NCBI GenBank assembly: GCA_002315625.1
Contig: DCHH01000134.1
Location: forward strand, 1 to 29,878
Reading direction: 5' to 3'
From: Bacteroidales bacterium UBA1757
GTDB lineage: Bacteria > Bacteroidota > Bacteroidia > Bacteroidales > UBA1402
Length of the DNA stretch: 29,878 bases
Shown here one piece after another: positions 26,974 through 29,878 of this stretch (its first letter is position 1; each line of letters begins with the position of its first letter). The position numbers were made by a program, and so were the translations under genes. Below the pieces are notes generated by a model, which saw nothing but the letters and a program-made list of their open reading frames with translations, was not told where the DNA came from and did not search any database.

Positions 26974-27851
26974 AAAAGTTTCAGCTCATTGTATGCCACG
27001 GATGAAGCAAACTGTTTATTGCCATCGAAAATTGAACAGTTGAGATTGTTTGCAAGGGAAATAGGCTGGCCCTGCTCTTCGCAGAGTGAGGCGTAGCCGA
27101 ACAGTGCGAGATTAAGGTCGAATCCGGAATACCGGCCCTGCTGGTGGGTCAGGATTTCTATGAAAGGGTTTTGGCTGGAGGCATTCTGGCGTTTGAGCCG
27201 TCTCAAGCCAAGATGAGGCTGCTCAACAGAGTGTACGAGATTTCATACAAGGCCAATGGAGAGCTGCAAATAGGGCAGGACAGGTATTGCGGCCCCATCT
27301 TCATCCTGAAAGGTTTTGACGGTATAAGCATTCCTGTCCAGAACCTCTATGCCAAGTCAGGCCGCAGGGTCTTGACCGTAGATATCGCGAACGGCCGACT
27401 GTCAACAGGCGTGTTTTCCGAGAACACCGGGAAATGCTACAGGCTGCATATTGACAAGAAGACAGGGTTCCCAGTCGTGAAGGCAGAGGTGGCAGTCTCC
27501 TGTCAGGAGAACAGGGCCGTGCTCAAGGGAAACCTTATTGTGGATTTCGGAAATCCGATGCTGGTTTTCCTGATGAGCCGGCACAAAAGCGTCAGCAGAG
27601 CAATCAGGGATGGAAAAATCATACCTCAAGACGCCCGTGACGCAAACGGCAATGTCGTGGCGCAGGGCATCTATGCGGAATCCGTCACCGTTTGCGGGCA
27701 GGAGTATAATGGCGTCTCTATCGGGCTGACAGGAAAAATGACCTCTATAAAGGAACTGGGTTTCCTCGGCATGCCGTTTTTCAGCTCGGCGGTGGCTTTT
27801 GATTTTGACAACGGACTGATGTCTGTCCGTCAGATGCCCGCTATGGAATAG
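26974..27851 (+). pseudogene. Decayed retropepsin-like aspartic protease-fold protein
   Basis: The main open frame runs 27090-27851 (a GTG at 27144 could start a 235-residue product). Its C-terminal half fits a retropepsin lobe: GNLIVDFGNPMLVFL stands where LIVDTGxxxxFL is expected, and GFLGMPFFSSAVAFDFDNG matches the closing GxxGMDFL...DxxNG block. The catalytic DTG is DFG, so this lobe is probably inactive. The N-terminal half begins with the end of another such lobe (PALLVGQDFYERVLAGGILAF). Upstream, in a different frame (26974-27093), ATDEANCLLPSKIEQLRL resembles the start of a lobe (DTGAxxCLLPxxIxxxLGL). The two parts would join through one frameshift near 27070-27093. There is no signal peptide or promoter. 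Alternatively, 27144-27851 is a real short gene. The minus-strand frame 26907-27206 is less convincing. Confidence 0.4.
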
Positions 27852-28129
27852 TCTGTCTGCATCTGTCCCATCAGGCGCATCCGTTTATGCAAGCTGACAA
27901 TGTCTGTCGGCAAATTAACCAGCGGAGTGTTTTGTCATAAACTTGCGGAATTATTGGCTTTCAAGCCCGTAGGCAGGAGTAGGAGTCTTTCCCCGGAAAA
28001 GGCTGACTCGCCAGGAAGAACTGACGGCCGGCTATTGGAACGGGAGACAGGTGCCCGAACCGCCTGCCGCTCAGTCTAACTGTTGGAATCCTGAACAATT
28101 TTCTGTGTCTGCTTTTTGTGAGCAGTACA

Positions 28130-28165
28130 ACGGGAAGGTAGAAAAGTCTGTTTGTTGTATCTTTG
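28130..28165 (+). repeat. Direct repeat copy 2 (pair with 25708-25743)
   Basis: Matches 33 of 36 positions of copy 1. The two copies bracket the first ATPase and the retropepsin-like remnant. Its last 8 bases, TATCTTTG, form an exact -7-like box, which copy 1 has lost (TATATTTC). Confidence 0.8.
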
Positions 28166-28222
28166 GTTCCGCGGTCTCGGTTATGACGAATTGGGTATTT
28201 TTGGATATTTTGACCTAAAATT

Positions 28223-28254
28223 TTTGCGTAGATGCGAGCAGGATTGTATTTTTG
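28223..28254 (+). promoter_or_regulatory. Candidate promoter of the second DUF4143 ATPase
   Basis: TTTG (28223-28226) and the exact -7 box TATTTTTG (28247-28254) are 20 bases apart. The ATG follows 27 bases later. Confidence 0.6.
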
Positions 28255-28281
28255 CACTCAGCATGAAAATCATCCTTACCT

Positions 28282-29613
28282 ATGGAACGACTATTCAAAC
28301 GAAAACTTTATGACAGGCTTCTTGAGTGGAAGAATTCACAGGACGGTAAAACAGCAATACTGATAGAAGGAGCAAGGCGTGTCGGCAAATCCACACTGGT
28401 TGAACTGTTTGCCAGGAACGAATATGATTCTTACATATACATCGATTTCAATGAGGCTTCGGATGAAGTGAAGTCCCTATTTAGTGACTTGCTGAATATC
28501 GATTATATTTTTCTCCAGTTGCAGTCCATCTATAATGTCGTTTTGCAGGAAAGGAAGTCTGTCATCGTATTTGATGAAGTACAAAATTGTCCTCTCGCAA
28601 GGCAAGCCATCAAGTATCTCGTGAAAGACCGAAGGTATGACTACATCGAGACGGGTTCTCTTATCAGCATTAAAAAGAACACAAAGAATATCACACTTCC
28701 CAGCGAGGAGGAGCGCGTGACGCTTTACCCGATGGACTATGAAGAGTTCAGATGGGCAATGGGTGATGAAGCCACTGTCCCTTTGCTCAGACAGTTCTAT
28801 GACAGGCGATTGCCTCTTGACAAGGCCCACCGTCTGAAGATGCGTGATTTCAGACTCTATATGCTTGTGGGTGGTATGCCCCAAGCGGTCAACACTTATC
28901 TTGAAACCAATAATTTCAGCCTTGTTGATAAAACCAAACGTGGTATAATCCAGATTTATCTTGATGATTTTCAAAAACTTGATCATACCGGCCGGCTTGA
29001 GACGCTCTATAAGGAGATTCCGTCTCAGCTTAGTCAAACCAGTAATCGCTTCAAACCATACGCCATACTTGGAGATGTTGACCAGAACAAATTATTTGAG
29101 TTGATGAAAGAGCTGGAAGACAGCAAGACCACTCTGTTCTCGTATCACTCAAACGAGCCCAATGTGGGGATGTCGCTGACTAAAGAAATCTCCAAGTATA
29201 AGATATTCAGCGCTGATACGGGGCTTTTTGTGACACTGGCGTTTTGGGATAAAGACGTGACCGAGAATGTCATATATCAGAAATTGCTTAACGACAAACT
29301 CAGTACCAATCTTGGCTATGTCTATGAGAATGTTGTGGCTCAGATGCTATCTTCAACCGGCAACAAGCTGTTCTATTATACCTGGCCGAAGGATCTTACC
29401 CATTCATACGAAGTGGATTTTCTTTTGTCACGAGGGACAAAACTTCATCCCATTGAGGTCAAGTCATCCGGGTATAACAGTCACGCTTCGCTGGATGCTT
29501 TCTGCGAAAAGTATTCGTCCATTATCGACAAGCGTTATCTCATATATACTAAGGATTTGAAGCATGATGGGCAGACGCTGCTTCTGCCTGTTTATTTGAC
29601 ACAATTCATATAA
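28282..29613 (+). CDS. AAA_14/DUF4143-family ATPase (second copy)
   Basis: 443 residues, cytosolic. Walker A is GARRVGKST (30-38) and Walker B VIVFDE (94-99) followed by VQNCPLARQAIKYL. A sensor-like IETGSLISI follows. The C-terminal DUF4143 region contains YKIFSADTGLFVTLAF, YVYENVVAQML and YEVDFLLSRGTKLHPIEVKSS, a PD-(D/E)xK-type core (D379, E392, K394). The family is common in Bacteroidetes and its biological role is not established. It differs clearly from the copy at 25746 (443 against 378 residues, few shared stretches beyond the motifs), so it is not a recent duplicate. It has its own promoter and stands in the opposite orientation. The two share spacer repeats but not an operon. Confidence 0.9.
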   Translation: MERLFKRKLYDRLLEWKNSQDGKTAILIEGARRVGKSTLVELFARNEYDSYIYIDFNEASDEVKSLFSDLLNIDYIFLQLQSIYNVVLQERKSVIVFDEVQNCPLARQAIKYLVKDRRYDYIETGSLISIKKNTKNITLPSEEERVTLYPMDYEEFRWAMGDEATVPLLRQFYDRRLPLDKAHRLKMRDFRLYMLVGGMPQAVNTYLETNNFSLVDKTKRGIIQIYLDDFQKLDHTGRLETLYKEIPSQLSQTSNRFKPYAILGDVDQNKLFELMKELEDSKTTLFSYHSNEPNVGMSLTKEISKYKIFSADTGLFVTLAFWDKDVTENVIYQKLLNDKLSTNLGYVYENVVAQMLSSTGNKLFYYTWPKDLTHSYEVDFLLSRGTKLHPIEVKSSGYNSHASLDAFCEKYSSIIDKRYLIYTKDLKHDGQTLLLPVYLTQFI

Positions 29614-29878
29614 GTGTCTTAGCCTGAATATGGCTCCGGCTTTCCACTTCCATACGTCCGTCATTCTAGCGCCCTCCAGCAAGGCCCCCAAAACGCAGAA
29701 AATTAACGCCAGTGTCTACTCTGGTAAATCATTAACATCTAAAAAAATTTTCTGTGTCTACTTTTCGCATCTGGTACAAATCTGGTGATTTTAAGAGGAG
29801 TACTTTGGGAAATAAGGCAGTTATAAGGTTTGATAATTGTAAAATAAGGCAAGTATCCTACATTCCCGAGTCAATACA
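29614..29878. other. Gene-free right end with short repeats
   Basis: No gene is supported. TTTTCTGTGTCT recurs at 29748-29759, as at 28099-28110, and in both places GTACAA follows 15 bases later. A partial variant, GTGTCTACT then CTGGTA, starts at 29712. AAATAAGGCA occurs twice (29810-29819 and 29842-29851). These may be upstream sequences of a gene, or of a mobile element, beyond the window. Confidence 0.55.

Larger units (their letters stand above)
27852..28281. other. 430-base intergenic region with repeats and -7 boxes
   Basis: No gene is supported here. It contains TTTTCTGTGTCT at 28099-28110, the direct repeat at 28130-28165, and three exact TAnnTTTG boxes on + (28158, 28196, 28247). 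A 98-codon minus-strand frame (27961-28257) has no recognisable protein features. Confidence 0.6.

Noticed and set aside
26907..27206. A minus-strand frame of 99 codons with a protein-like hydrophobic pattern next to the first ATPase.
   Set aside because: It needs a TTG start, its end is formed by the 14-bp inverted repeat, and the + strand reading of the same bases fits a retropepsin-like lobe better. Not excluded fully.
27961..28257. A 98-codon minus-strand frame in the spacer before the second ATPase.
   Set aside because: It runs through the direct repeat and several promoter-like boxes, is Arg-rich without domain features, and no homology is recognised.
29614..29878. Possible CRISPR-like or att-site array from repeated short motifs at the right end.
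   Set aside because: The repeats are few, short and irregularly spaced, with no spacer pattern, no cas gene, no tRNA and no integrase in the window.

Overview
The window looks like chromosomal DNA of a Bacteroidota bacterium, most likely order Bacteroidales (Prevotella/Bacteroides-like, from a gut or rumen). The evidence is a SusC/SusD pair, many secreted glycoside hydrolases with lipoprotein or Sec signals, an OMP_b-brl-type outer-membrane protein, and repeated exact matches to the Bacteroidetes -7 promoter box TAnnTTTG, several with a TTTG-like -33 element about 18-20 bases upstream. Species cannot be named from the sequence alone.

Layout. (1) 1-2867 is the 3' end of a long secreted protein with glycine-rich YGGG repeats, closed by a strong terminator. 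(2) 2969-4227 is a small two-gene operon: a CAT-like acetyltransferase and an uncharacterised lipoprotein that overlap at ATGA. (3) 4350-6728 is an outer-membrane beta-barrel protein with a carboxypeptidase-regulatory-like domain and a plug. (4) 6847-25674 is a polysaccharide utilisation locus (PUL). GH3 lies on + and meets a minus-strand block convergently at a two-way terminator. That block reads SusC, SusD, GH63-like lipoprotein, secreted Ig-like protein. GH9 is divergent from SusC, and a large LamG-containing GH2 follows. (5) Between GH9 and GH2 lies an unmarked C-terminal remnant of an AspT/YidE-type transporter on the minus strand, beside an orphan hairpin and promoter. (6) 25675-29878 is accessory DNA: two AAA_14/DUF4143 ATPases in opposite orientation, a decayed retropepsin-like gene, and short direct repeats in the spacers around them.

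How the genes may work together (inference). SusD-like and SusC-like proteins would capture and import oligosaccharides. The GH9 lipoprotein would cut a beta-1,4-linked glucan backbone. GH3 (beta-glucosidase or beta-xylosidase) and GH2 (beta-galactosidase type) would trim the products, and the GH63-like (alpha/alpha)6 enzyme would remove an alpha-linked or terminal sugar. GH9, GH2 and GH3 together recall loci for xyloglucan or other decorated beta-glucans, but no GH5, GH31 or GH43 is present, so the substrate stays open. No HTCS, SusR-like or ECF sigma/anti-sigma regulator is in the window. A perfect inverted repeat on the SusC promoter is the best candidate operator.
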